A stretch of DNA of 17,500 bases from Glandiceps talaboti (taxonomy: Eukaryota; Hemichordata; Enteropneusta; Spengelidae): positions 18,830,001-18,847,500 of the forward strand of contig NC_135566.1 of the NCBI RefSeq assembly GCF_964340395.1, in the 5' to 3' direction. This document shows, one piece after another, positions 1-17,500 of the stretch. The translations under genes and the position numbers were made by a program. Numbering within the stretch: position 1 is the stretch's first letter; each line of letters begins with the position of its first letter. The notes below the pieces were generated by a model that was given only the letters and a program-made list of their open reading frames with translations, was not told the origin of the DNA and made no database searches.

Positions 1-22
1 CATAGACCGTGGAGGGTCTATG
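1..22. repeat. Perfect 8-bp stem-loop at the window edge
   Basis: CATAGACC at 1-8 is the exact reverse complement of GGTCTATG at 15-22, with a 6-nt loop. It lies in the intron upstream of the DHRS11-like exon. The window edge may cut off more of it. Such a palindrome could be the end of a MITE-like or other interspersed element, but that class is inferred and nothing else in the next 190 bases supports it. Confidence 0.45.
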
Positions 23-213
23 GTTTATTGTAGTTTATGCTACAAGCGGGGCAGTCTTCTTTAATTTTTTCTCCAGATAATGTCAATACTTAGTACCGCG
101 TATGGTTGTTATTATATATTGCTACATGATAATGATTTTTTGTCTCCACGTATAACATTTAACATTTCCCGACCGAAAAAATAACAACTTTGGTTCAATT
201 TCAATATTCACAG

Positions 214-279
214 CATCTGCAACCGTCAAATATTGCTGATATGATGATCTATGCCCTCCAAGCCCCAGCTCATGTACAG
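214..279 (+). CDS. DHRS11-like gene, penultimate exon
   Basis: This exon is 66 nt, exactly 22 codons, flanked by a pyrimidine/A-rich acceptor ending CACAG and a strong donor GTAAGA. The encoded LQPSNIADMMIYAL segment matches the SDR C-terminal helix that follows the substrate loop. Both boundaries fall between codons. Confidence 0.72.
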
Positions 280-968
280 GTAAGACATTTGATATTTAAA
301 AACTCTACTACTTATGAGGACGCTATTCGGGAACATATATTTTTTTTACCAGAAGTGAGGGTATTGCTAGGAGTCTACATAGAATGATGTTCTTGTTATT
401 TTTTTTCATTCTACAATATTTCACTTCTAAAGTTTATAAAATTCTAAACAAGTCAAAAATTATGCTAACATCATTTTTAGGAACTCGTGGAGTTGTTTTT
501 AACAGTCCACTTTGTTCAGTAACGGCTTCAAGTAACAGCAAATCCTTTATCCCATACAGGGCGCCCGCTTGTGGCCCTTCTATTGAACATGACATCAAGG
601 CTAGACTGGCACCAGTCCCTGGGGGGGGGGGGGGGGGGCTTTTTAAAAATACTTTTTTAGTCTTGTAAAGGAACCTTTTATTTTTCCATGTTCATGGCCA
701 TTCACCTGATTGTTTTTCAATCACTCCATACATTACCATTACTTTTCACGCAAAAGAACACAGCTGGGTTTTTAAACAAGCATGATAATTATTTTATTCA
801 AATAAAGAATGAAAAAACCCAGGAGACTTGAACTCCGTTGAGGTGTATAAGTCAGTACATTGATTGTTTTGTCAATTTTGTAGGATCATGATAAATTCAT
901 AACCTGTCCCTTTTATTTACATTCAGGTTCAAGATGTTCTTGTTTCATCAACATTTGAGAAGAAGTAA
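214..968 (+). CDS. DHRS11-like short-chain dehydrogenase/reductase, last two coding exons (5' part outside window)
   Basis: The coding parts are 214-279 and 927-968, joined across a 647-bp intron in phase 0. They encode 35 residues of a C-terminus. The first exon reads HLQPSNIADMMIYAL then QAPAHVQ; the second reads VQDVLVSSTFEKK and stops at TAA 966-968. The pattern LQP..IA..+IYAL..P.HVQ.-D is that of the last helix and strand of classical NADP(H)-dependent short-chain dehydrogenases of the DHRS11 group, cytosolic or secretory-pathway enzymes acting on carbonyl or steroid substrates. The Rossmann nucleotide-binding site and the YxxxK catalytic motif are coded upstream of the window, so activity cannot be judged. 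The acceptor is TTCACAG at 207-213, the donor CAG|GTAAGA at 279/280, and the second acceptor ATTCAG at 921-926. The family call rests on the tail only; a related SDR subfamily is possible. Confidence 0.72.
621..638 (+). repeat. (G)18 homopolymer
   Basis: Eighteen consecutive G residues lie in the DHRS11-like intron. The run creates a spurious Gly-rich open frame around it (384-668), which has no other coding character. Confidence 0.9.
927..968 (+). CDS. DHRS11-like gene, terminal coding exon
   Basis: This exon has 13 codons plus TAA, directly after CATTCAG. VQDVLVSSTFEKK continues the HVQ of the previous exon as the final beta strand seen in SDRs of this group (typically HVQ-x-x-D-hydrophobic). 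The short charged tail ending in EKK carries no obvious targeting signal. The nearest downstream AATAAA is at 1443-1448, so the 3' UTR may run roughly 490 bases. Confidence 0.68.
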   Translation, partial: VQDVLVSSTFEKK

Positions 969-1080
969 ACACTACTCACGAAGAATGATTTGTATTATCT
1001 TAACTTCATGGACAATTGCCTCATATTGCCTCACACAAATAAGCAATCGACTTCAGGTCTCCTACTGGTGCTTTGTTTCA

Positions 1081-1125
1081 CTTCGTTTCGTTTCGTTTCG
1101 TTTCGTTTCGTTTCGTTTCGTTTCG
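1081..1125 (+). repeat. (TTTCG)n pentanucleotide microsatellite
   Basis: About nine units of TTTCG, nearly uninterrupted, lie about 110 bases after the DHRS11-like stop codon, probably in its 3' UTR. Confidence 0.9.
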
Positions 1126-1252
1126 ATGAATACCATACGCCATCGCAAACATCATTAGTTAAAATCTGATATAGTGACTACAACGCCATCGCTTTACTAA
1201 TATTTACTTCTGTTTCCTTCGTATGTTGTCGTTTGTTTTCGATTTTGTTGTT

Positions 1253-1393
1253 ATGGGAGTGATAGCAGTCTTCCTACATCTGACCTTGTCATTTAGCAGT
1301 TCACACGTACACTCAAACCTCTCTGACAGCTGGGCAAGTAACCCAGCAAATCAGCATAGGAGAAGGCGATCTGTCCTGGAGCAACAAATCTAA
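1253..1393 (+). CDS. Possible small secreted-peptide ORF or exon with a tetra-arginine site
   Basis: ATG at 1253 opens 46 codons ending at TAA 1391-1393. The N-terminus MGVIAVFLHLTLSF looks like a signal-peptide hydrophobic core, followed by a Ser/Asn-rich polar stretch and then HRRRRS at residues 35-40, a furin-type R-R-R-R-S context, leaving only VLEQQI after it. I recognise no family. The site overlaps the expected 3' UTR of the DHRS11-like gene, and no clear donor lies inside the frame, so it may be chance. The opposite strand is also open across 1293-1499, which weakens the case. It is recorded because signal-like core plus polybasic site in so short a frame is unusual. Confidence 0.2.
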   Translation: MGVIAVFLHLTLSFSSSHVHSNLSDSWASNPANQHRRRRSVLEQQI

Positions 1394-1442
1394 AACAAAT
1401 TATAGGAATATAGGCAATATAGGAAGGAAATATATAGGGGTA

Positions 1443-1448
1443 AATAAA
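1443..1448 (+). terminator. Candidate polyadenylation signal for the DHRS11-like gene
   Basis: This is the first AATAAA downstream of the stop at 966-968. A second lies at 1606-1611, just before a GT-rich microsatellite, and is an equally plausible signal because GT-rich DNA follows it. Confidence 0.35.
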
Positions 1449-1636
1449 ACAATTGAACCATAATTCTACACAAGATTTGAATCGAGTTGTATCAATCATA
1501 TGTATAGAAATTCAAGGACAAATTAACAGCATCACATAAGCTTTCATATGTATTCATGATTTGTGCAAGATAATGTGGCCAGTAATATGTATATATAGTG
1601 GCAAAAATAAAGAATTGTGGGAACAGGCCATTATAT

Positions 1637-1743
1637 TGTATGTGTGTTTGTTTGTTTGTTTGTCTGTATGTATGTATGTATGTATGTATGTATGTATGTA
1701 TGTATGTATGTATGTATGTATGTATGTATGTATGTATGTATGT

Positions 1744-1783
<40 letters not shown>

Positions 1784-1847
1784 ATGTATGTGTGTGCGCG
1801 CGTGTGTGTGTGTCTGTATGCATACGTGTGTGTGTGTACGTGTATGC
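1637..1847 (+). repeat. Compound (TTTG)n-(TATG)n-(TG)n microsatellite
   Basis: TTTG units at about 1645-1663 lead into about 19 TATG units, a (TG)n block at about 1744-1766, more TATG, and TG with an alternating CG interruption near 1796-1802. All the long Cys-Met-Tyr-Val and His-Thr-Tyr-Ile frames on both strands here are translations of this array. Confidence 0.95.
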
Positions 1848-1914
1848 ACACACCTACCTAAGCTACATACCTAGGGGAAGGGTTATACTCCGCATATCAT
1901 CATTCACCAGGTAA

Positions 1915-2956
1915 GTAAATGCTCTTAATCACAATTACCATTATCTCTGGATTTCAATTCACGTTCACTAAATACTGTATATTAACTGGAAATTGGAATC
2001 GCAGCTTCATTTTCCCTGAAATTAACGAACGACTAATAGTTGTAAGAAAGTAATACTGAGCGTAAAGTTGATAGTTACATCTGACACGTCCGACGTTCAC
2101 ATTTTAGCCCTTCATAAACAATTCAAAATCCTTGCATGTACGGTTTTACGGGCTTTATTCGAACATTTTACAATTTACGAAAAACAAGATTTAAACTGGA
2201 TGCCTCCCTTAAGGGCAAAACCATAGATGTTTGGGCATACACACATTGTTAGAATGCAACATTTTTGACAGGTATTATACATGATGCATCACTTAATTGG
2301 AAAATTAATAATATCAAGCTGTATGAAATTTGTAGCTTACCTAATTAAAATATTACTTAATTGTCAAAATGCAAATTAAACATTTTATTTATAAGTTACA
2401 ACACCAAGCTTTAAATGACACATGCACTTCTTTATCATCGATACATGTACTAAATTATCTGACATTCAAAGCTTGCATACTAAAGATATCACCTAACTTT
2501 CAATATGGTTATTTATGCAAATTACACAATCACAGTTAAAAACTACATAAACAACTACATCAAACACGTATAATTTGTTATAGTTGATGTATGTACACAG
2601 TTAAATGAAATTTGAAGCTTGCGAAAATCATTAATTATGTAAATTATTCATTAAAGCTTTAAGATAAATCAACAAATTTTATAGGACATACTTGATTTAT
2701 TGTGGTTAACGTACCAAATTATTTTGAATTTCCTTTTTGTTTTCCGGCCAAATAAGCGAAAATAAGTACTTAGCAAAAATTTCTAGATTTGCAGAGGAAT
2801 AATTGATGGAAATAAAATTGGATCAACTAACATTCTTTATTAAATATCAATAAATTGACATTCATGGCATCAACTGCATGGATATTGTGTGTAAGCTTAA
2901 ATTCTAATACAGTCTGGTCAATGCCCTTTACAGGCAATTATTTTTAAAAGTAAGAA
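1915..2956. other. AT-rich intergenic DNA with two octamer motifs
   Basis: I see no gene here. Two perfect ATGCAAAT octamers (the POU-domain binding consensus) lie at 2369-2376 and 2515-2522 in a stretch with many TAATTA/ATTAAT homeodomain-like cores. This could be a regulatory region, but such motifs are common by chance in AT-rich DNA. Confidence 0.3.
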
Positions 2957-3002
2957 GTGACAGGTTTATCGATACCTCAATGGTACATTAGGCTAAAGGT
3001 AC

Positions 3003-3276
3003 AGGCAGGTAGTCAGGCAGACATGCAGGCAGACAGACAGACAGACAGACAGACAGGCGGGCGGGCGGGCGACAGGCAAACACATACATACATACATACA
3101 TACATACATACATACATACATACATACATACATACATACATACATACATACATGTATACATACATACATACATACATACATACACACACACATACATACA
3201 TACATACATACATACATACATACATACATACATACATACATACATACATACATACATACATACATACATACATACA
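3003..3276 (+). repeat. Compound (CAGA)n-(GGCG)n-(CATA)n microsatellite
   Basis: CAGG/CAGA units at about 3003-3056 pass through a short GGCG block (3056-3070) into about 48 CATA units to 3276, with single-unit interruptions at about 3153 (GTAT) and 3181 (CACA). It is the reverse-strand counterpart of the (TATG)n array at 1668. Confidence 0.95.
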
Positions 3277-3720
3277 ATGTAACATAGCAAACAAAATCAA
3301 TGATACTGAATGTAGGAGTTCTATAGCAATCACAGTTCTACACGTCATCCTTTTCACGCTGTCTCATTATTCATAAAAGAATCCTCTACAAATTACTTGT
3401 ACGTAAATCATTTGAGTTAAAAGCCTGTCAATATAAAAGATCATAAACACTGTTCGTCATATTTTTGGAGTTGAATTTTGGGATAGTTTGCGGAGTCGAA
3501 AATAACCTACATACATAATGAACCCATTTTTAGCATTATCACAATCACTGCATTGTATTAAACCGTAAATACACAGTTTGCGATACAACCAATTTGAACT
3601 TTAGATAAATATTAATTACATACTTCATAGTAATATTTTTTGGTTTAAGCCAATGACAAGAAAATTCAATTTTTAAAAAAATGAAGAGATAATCTATTGT
3701 TATTTGAGAAATTGGAGAAA

Positions 3721-3840
3721 AGCTGTAACTGGGATATTTTGTTTCATCAAGTAACCAAATATATATTCATCATTGAATTATAAAAAGACATTGTATCTGT
3801 TAATTAGTGGTCAATATTATCCGTATATGGTGTAGTGACA
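3721..3840 (+). repeat. Unclassified interspersed repeat, copy 1
   Basis: The stretch from AACTGGGATATTTT through CCAAATATATATTC is shared with 6176-6222 at near identity over about 45 bases. Further in, CATTGTATCTGTTAATTAGTGG resembles both 3980-4000 and 6267-6285. The element's ends and class are not visible. Confidence 0.5.
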
Positions 3841-3925
3841 AATTTAAATCTTGAGCGAAAGCTTGGTTTTGAATATGTCGCTATGTTAAACTGCAAGACT
3901 TTGTAACCGTGGTATCATTTTCCGC

Positions 3926-4016
3926 CCAAACAATCACAATCTATATTCACTGAAAATTGTTAAAATACCAATAATCAGACATTGCACATGTTCAGTGGTC
4001 GGCCTTATCCATTAGT
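3926..4016 (+). repeat. Unclassified interspersed repeat, diverged copy 2
   Basis: CAGACATTGCACATGTTCAG, then TGGTCGGCCTTATCC, follows the order of copy 1 (AGACATTGTATCTGTTAATT, then AGTGGTCAATATTATCC) about 190 bases downstream. This suggests an old tandem duplication. Confidence 0.35.
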
Positions 4017-4896
4017 ACAGTAATAGCGGGTTTAATCGCGATCGCCGTTGAAGGTGCTGAGTTTTAGGTGTAAGGAACCAATTTGATATGATTTATCATG
4101 TGTACAACTACACAAAATACGTATAGGTGATTCAATACTGTTCAGTGTGTATATTAAGAGTAAGTTAGTGTATCTAACAAAACACTTTCAAAAGTGTTCA
4201 GTTGCAGCTAGTGTAGTGCTAAAAGACGCAATAACTGCGATTTGAACAATGTTTTAGCTAATAACAAATTTATATTGTCACTATACAAGGTGGAATTGAT
4301 AAGGGGTTCCCTCTGATATCGACACCTATATCTATTTGCTATCTGAATGGATTTTTAATTCCAAATTAATTTACATCGTAAGATTAATAGGTGTATGAAT
4401 CCAATCTAAACCAACATAATGGTTTCCCCCGTTACATATTCTTGTAGAATAATTGAAAATATTGTATAAGCCGACAGTATGTACTAGCTATCTAGAAATG
4501 TAAACGACCAATCGGATGCCGCAACGTGTCCCATAAGTTTGAATAGATTGAAATCATTGTTGATCTCCAAACATATGGTATCTGCAATACATTGCCTTAA
4601 AACATGATCAAAATTCTTGTTATCGGATTATGCTTGCTTAGTGAAAATATTCTGATTAATTGGTTTCAATTTAGAAAGTATTGATAGAAAATGCTAGTAA
4701 CAATTGGTGGAACCATACGTCCACCGGTGTAAGAGCCACGTCAGTATACAGTCTACGTGCCTCATAATGCGAACATCTTCAAATGAATTACTGTTCACGA
4801 ATGGATGTCAAGCCCTTCCTTTGATCACAGACATGTGAACAATGCGTTTGTTTATGCCTCGATGTATATCAACACGGTAGAAACTAACAGCCATCC

Positions 4897-4905
4897 TATA
4901 AAAAG
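4897..4905 (+). promoter_or_regulatory. TATA box of the probable lectin promoter
   Basis: TATAAAAAG lies upstream of a pyrimidine-flanked initiator match TTCACTTC, with A+1 at about 4942 fitting YYANWYY. The 45-base TATA-to-initiator distance is longer than the usual 28-34, so the true start may be nearer 4927. The following exon ends in a perfect donor, which supports this as a real first exon. Confidence 0.45.
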
Positions 4906-4941
4906 CTTATAGAAGAGGAGTTACTGTAGCATATAGTGTTC

Positions 4942-4996
4942 ACTTCAGATACCAAGCTGGCATACACATCTTTACTGAACTGAATCAACCTGTAAG
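4942..4996 (+). other. Probable noncoding leader exon of the lectin gene
   Basis: From the initiator to AAG|GTAAGT at 4996/4997 there is no ATG, as expected of a 5' UTR exon spliced to the signal-peptide exon, whose acceptor at 7985 lies 8 bases before its ATG. The implied first intron is about 3.0 kb. The connection is inferred from splice-site quality, orientation and absence of an upstream ATG. Confidence 0.42.
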
Positions 4997-5301
4997 GTAA
5001 GTGAACGAACGAGCAAATCTGTACTTGTGTATGTGTAGCATTCTGGAATTAAATATCCTCTTGGCTGATATTTTTGTTTTTGTTCAGTATTGGCTTCAAC
5101 TTGCAACCTTACAAAACGTTGAAATTATTGAAATTATCTCGTTCCGTTTGCTTTATTAGTTATCGCAGTTTTTTATAAAGGTTTAAAAAAACTAATAAAG
5201 ACGAAAAATCGCCTTAATATAAGTTTGATATTTAATTACAGTAGAAGAAAGTAAACTGTGAAGGAAAAAAGTAAGAACCGACACAATTATTGCTTATGAC
5301 T

Positions 5302-5600
5302 GTCTCGTATAGAGGGTGATTTATATACATAGTAATACAGTTGTTAGATGTGTCTGTATCATACAGACGGTGATTTATATACATTGTAATACAACTGTTG
5401 TATGTGTCTGTCTCTTGCAGAGTGTGGTTTATATACATTGTAATACAATTGTTGTATGTGTCTGTCTCTTGCAGAGTGTGGTTTATATACATTGTAATAC
5501 AATTGTTGTATGTGTCTGTCTCTACAGAGGGTGATTTATATGCATTGTAATACAATTGTTAGATATGTCTGTGTCATACAGAGGGTGATTTATATAATGT
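5302..5600 (+). repeat. 54-bp minisatellite, about 5.5 copies
   Basis: The unit runs GTCTSTNNCAGAG, then GTGATTTATATACATTGTAA, then TACAATTGTTGTATGTGTCT. Units start at about 5302, 5356, 5410, 5464 and 5518, with a last partial from 5571. Units 3 and 4 are nearly identical, so homogenisation is recent. Because 54 is divisible by 3, both strands stay open as 18-residue repeats (5316-5534 plus, 5232-5555 minus), with no sign of a gene. Confidence 0.92.
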
Positions 5601-6966
5601 ACTTAGATTAGATGCATCAGAATTTCGATGTTTATTATTACGTTGTATGTCTTTGCATGAACCATGGAAGTATCACCCACGGAAGTATGATACTTTCATG
5701 TATGAACCTTTCCACATTCCTGTTATACCACAAGCAAGCCAAACGCACCCAAGAAAACCGTTTGCAGCATTCCGCACAGGGTAAAGGAAAATTCCATCGC
5801 CTTCTAATTTATATTAGTTGCTGCAACTAATTAAAATAAGTTTATAGTTATACTGGTCTATTTATTCCGTATTCGGAGGCCATCGGCCCAAAGATACAAT
5901 ATGTAAATATTAGAGTAAAGTAGTACTAAAAAGGCAATGAAACTGTTACATAACACAGTTAACTTCTTTACGTAGTTTCATGGCATGAGACGTTGTAGTG
6001 TATCTACATTGTTAGAGGAAAGTGAATCAATAATGTTCAGAACAGGTGGAGGATCAAAGTAAAAAGTAAAATAGACAATAAGCTTAGACTTTGGCATTTA
6101 CAATATACCTAATCTAACACTGTTAGATTTGGCACATGAGAAGTTCGTGTTCATTCTGGGCTTAAACCTGCACTCGCTGCAACTGGGACATTTTTTCATC
6201 AAGTGACCAAATATATATTCTCTAATAATCTGCGCCACCTGCTGTTGTCATGGAGACCAGCAATGTCTGTGTTATTAGTGTATGTATTGCTTGTGCATAA
6301 CTCAGGCACGGGTTCGTTGTTATTGCCATGAACAGGATAGTAGGAGACATTCGGGGTTGAAGTCTTCTAGTAATCTCCAAATGATTTTAGTACGCACATT
6401 CCTTTGCAGCTTTAAACTAACGAATTCACAATTGAATTATACATACGAAAGCCTGTAGACTGTAAGTGGCTGTAAAGAAATCATGTACATATTGCCAACT
6501 GTTTTACCGCATAGAAAAACGCGAATCGGTGCAATGACATTATTTTTTGTATGTTAGTTGTTTTATTAATAACATTGTGTGAATGTGAATATTATTTATT
6601 TACCAGTAAAAGTTGAATCACATACCCTCTTTATTATGTAATTTCAATTTAATACAATTCATTTCCTGTTAAAGTCGAAATCAAATGATCTGATCACCAG
6701 AACGTAAACGGAGAGGAGGGGAGGGTGCTTGTTGCTTTTCATCTATACGAAGTATGTATGTGTCTCATTCAATTTTTTAGGCAACTCAAAAAGAAGAAAG
6801 GGTAGCATTAGCAGTTAATTTCTTTAAACAAATACTGTTTAAGTTCTCCCCAATTATCTCCAATTTGGATAGCGAGAGTAATTCCTATAAAAGCTAAAAT
6901 CGACGAACTTCATTTCATGACCAGTCAGACACACTGATATACCTGAAAATAAAGAACATAACATAC
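5601..6966. other. First-intron DNA without genes
   Basis: Apart from the repeat copy at 6176-6290, I see no coding or RNA feature. The open frame at 5612-5830 has no recognisable domain. Confidence 0.4.
6176..6290 (+). repeat. Unclassified interspersed repeat, copy 3
   Basis: GCTGCAACTGGGACATTTTT followed by TCATCAAGTGACCAAATATATATTC matches 3723-3768 with few differences. A weaker match to the TGTCTGTGTTATTAGTG portion follows after extra sequence. Confidence 0.5.
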
Positions 6967-7795
<829 letters not shown>

Positions 7796-7993
7796 CATGG
7801 AGAAATACAACATAATAACATAGCCTTCCCTACCGAAGTTAAAAATCATCTATATTACGCCCCTTGTTGCTAATAATAGTCCATCGTGTTATTTTCACTA
7901 TATCTGTCATTTTGACAAATAACATTATTAAACATGGTATATTCATTCTATCGAAGTGCCTAGTTACTGTATCTAATTATTGCAGGAGGCAGT

Positions 7994-16841
<8,848 letters not shown>

Positions 16842-17500
16842 AAACGGTATCCCAACTAACCCAGAACTGAGAAGCCAAGCAATGTGTAGACCAAGACAAT
16901 ATTAATAGTGTTGTCAAACAAAGCAAAAAAACATCAAAATACTTATAATGCACAGACAGTCAGACTCGTCATTTTCAAAATAGTACATTTCTGTTACTCA
17001 TAAAATATTCAAAATATTCATAGTGATGTGATTGTAAAGTTCTTATTTATGTAACTGCAGAAACAAACTATCCAGTTCATTTTGCATATATTACTGTTTG
17101 CTGCATCCGACTACTCAGCAAATATTCTCAGTCCACAACATTAATTATCAACGGTTGTATTGGCGATCCGATATTTTGATTTCTTCCCTTTTTTAACATG
17201 TCAGTAGTGTCAAAAGTGAGCTTTATATGGATGTGTATACATATTCTATGATTTCAGACCACCACGCATTAATAAACGTTGTATATTGTCAATCTGAGCC
17301 TCCTAATAGTGAACATTTACTTCATACAAACATTATTTTGCTAGGCAGTGGCAGTCTAATAAAGGTTTAGCAAATATTTAGAGCCCCAGGCAACGATAAC
17401 TATAATAATTATAGTGACTGGAATACATCCAAAGCTTAACACACAGGATCTTAATTTTCCTAAAATAAATAAACACACACGCACGTATGTATATACATAC
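16842..17500 (+). other. Lectin 3' UTR and downstream flank
   Basis: AATAAA occurs at 17271-17276 and 17358-17363, with further matches at about 17464. The first would give a 3' UTR of about 450 bases. Nothing else is recognisable before the window ends in CATA/CA-rich sequence. Confidence 0.45.
17271..17276 (+). terminator. Candidate polyadenylation signal of the lectin gene
   Basis: This is the first AATAAA after the stop at 16839-16841, followed by the T/G-containing TTGTATATTGTC within 20 bases. Confidence 0.4.

Larger units (their letters stand above)
3277..4890. other. Intergenic DNA upstream of the lectin promoter
   Basis: I find no coding region. The stretch contains two diverged copies of an unclassified repeat (3721-3840 and 3926-4016). 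Closer to the TATA box, CCACGTCA at 4736-4743 is the reverse of TGACGTGG, the consensus bound by ATF6/XBP1-type bZIP factors, about 160 bases upstream. Confidence 0.35.

Noticed and set aside
384-668. 94-codon frame ending in poly-Gly
   Set aside because: It lies in the DHRS11-like intron, ends in a (G)18 run and shows no domain.
1293-1499. Minus-strand 68-codon frame with an acceptor-like TTTTAG inside
   Set aside because: No domain or partner exon seen; it overlaps the + strand candidate peptide, and neither is proven.
1492-1914. Several overlapping 72-119-residue frames rich in Tyr-Val-Cys-Met or His-Thr-Tyr-Ile
   Set aside because: They are translations of the (TATG)n/(TG)n microsatellite on both strands.
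2957-3376. Long frames over the CAGA/CATA array
   Set aside because: Tetranucleotide repeats stay open in several frames; there is no non-repeat coding part.
5302-5600. CRISPR-like regularly spaced repeats
   Set aside because: Units are contiguous 54-base tandem copies without unique spacers, in a eukaryotic intron.

Overview
This is an AT-rich, repeat-laden window of animal nuclear DNA. It has split genes with GT-AG introns, long compound microsatellites, tRNA-derived SINE and LINE debris, and no bacterial operon structure. The two recognisable genes are a DHRS11-like short-chain dehydrogenase and a secreted C-type lectin. Together with a SINE whose 3' end resembles the L2-type tails common in aquatic animals, they suggest a marine invertebrate, either an invertebrate deuterostome or a lophotrochozoan. 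The species cannot be fixed from this sequence.

Layout. Positions 1-968 hold the last two coding exons (214-279 and 927-968, + strand) of the DHRS11-like gene, which enters from the left edge. Positions 969-4890 are its 3' flank and intergenic DNA, with (TTTCG)n, (TATG)n and (CATA)n arrays, two octamer motifs, diverged repeats and a 46-codon ORF (1253-1393) that looks like a signal peptide followed by RRRR. At 4897 there is a TATA box, followed by an initiator-like site and an ATG-free leader exon ending in AAG|GTAAGT at 4996.

Positions 7994-16841 carry a complete five-coding-exon gene on the + strand for a secreted single-domain C-type lectin of 212 residues. Its exons are 7986-8053 (signal peptide), 9759-9858 (acidic linker with a KR site), 11925-12273 (most of the lectin domain), 13421-13491 (end of the domain) and 16783-16841 (Cys-rich tail and stop). 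All junctions keep frame (phases 0, 1, 2, 1). The EPN sugar-binding motif is present, but two other canonical Ca2+-site-2 ligands are changed (E to Q and N to D).

The lectin introns are full of repeats: a 54-bp minisatellite, an 830-bp GATA/GACA compound array, a (GGGT)n G-quadruplex candidate, a 31-36-bp TGACCC minisatellite family at three places, a (CT)78 run that acts as the polypyrimidine tract of the lectin-domain exon, nested duplications, a decayed non-LTR retrotransposon 3' end split by an inverted tRNA-SINE, and a near-perfect 23-bp hairpin. Most long open frames in the window are translations of these tandem repeats and are not genes. The two genes have no evident functional link. 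No wholly new system was recognised; the most interesting points are the altered lectin site and the microsatellite used as a splice signal.
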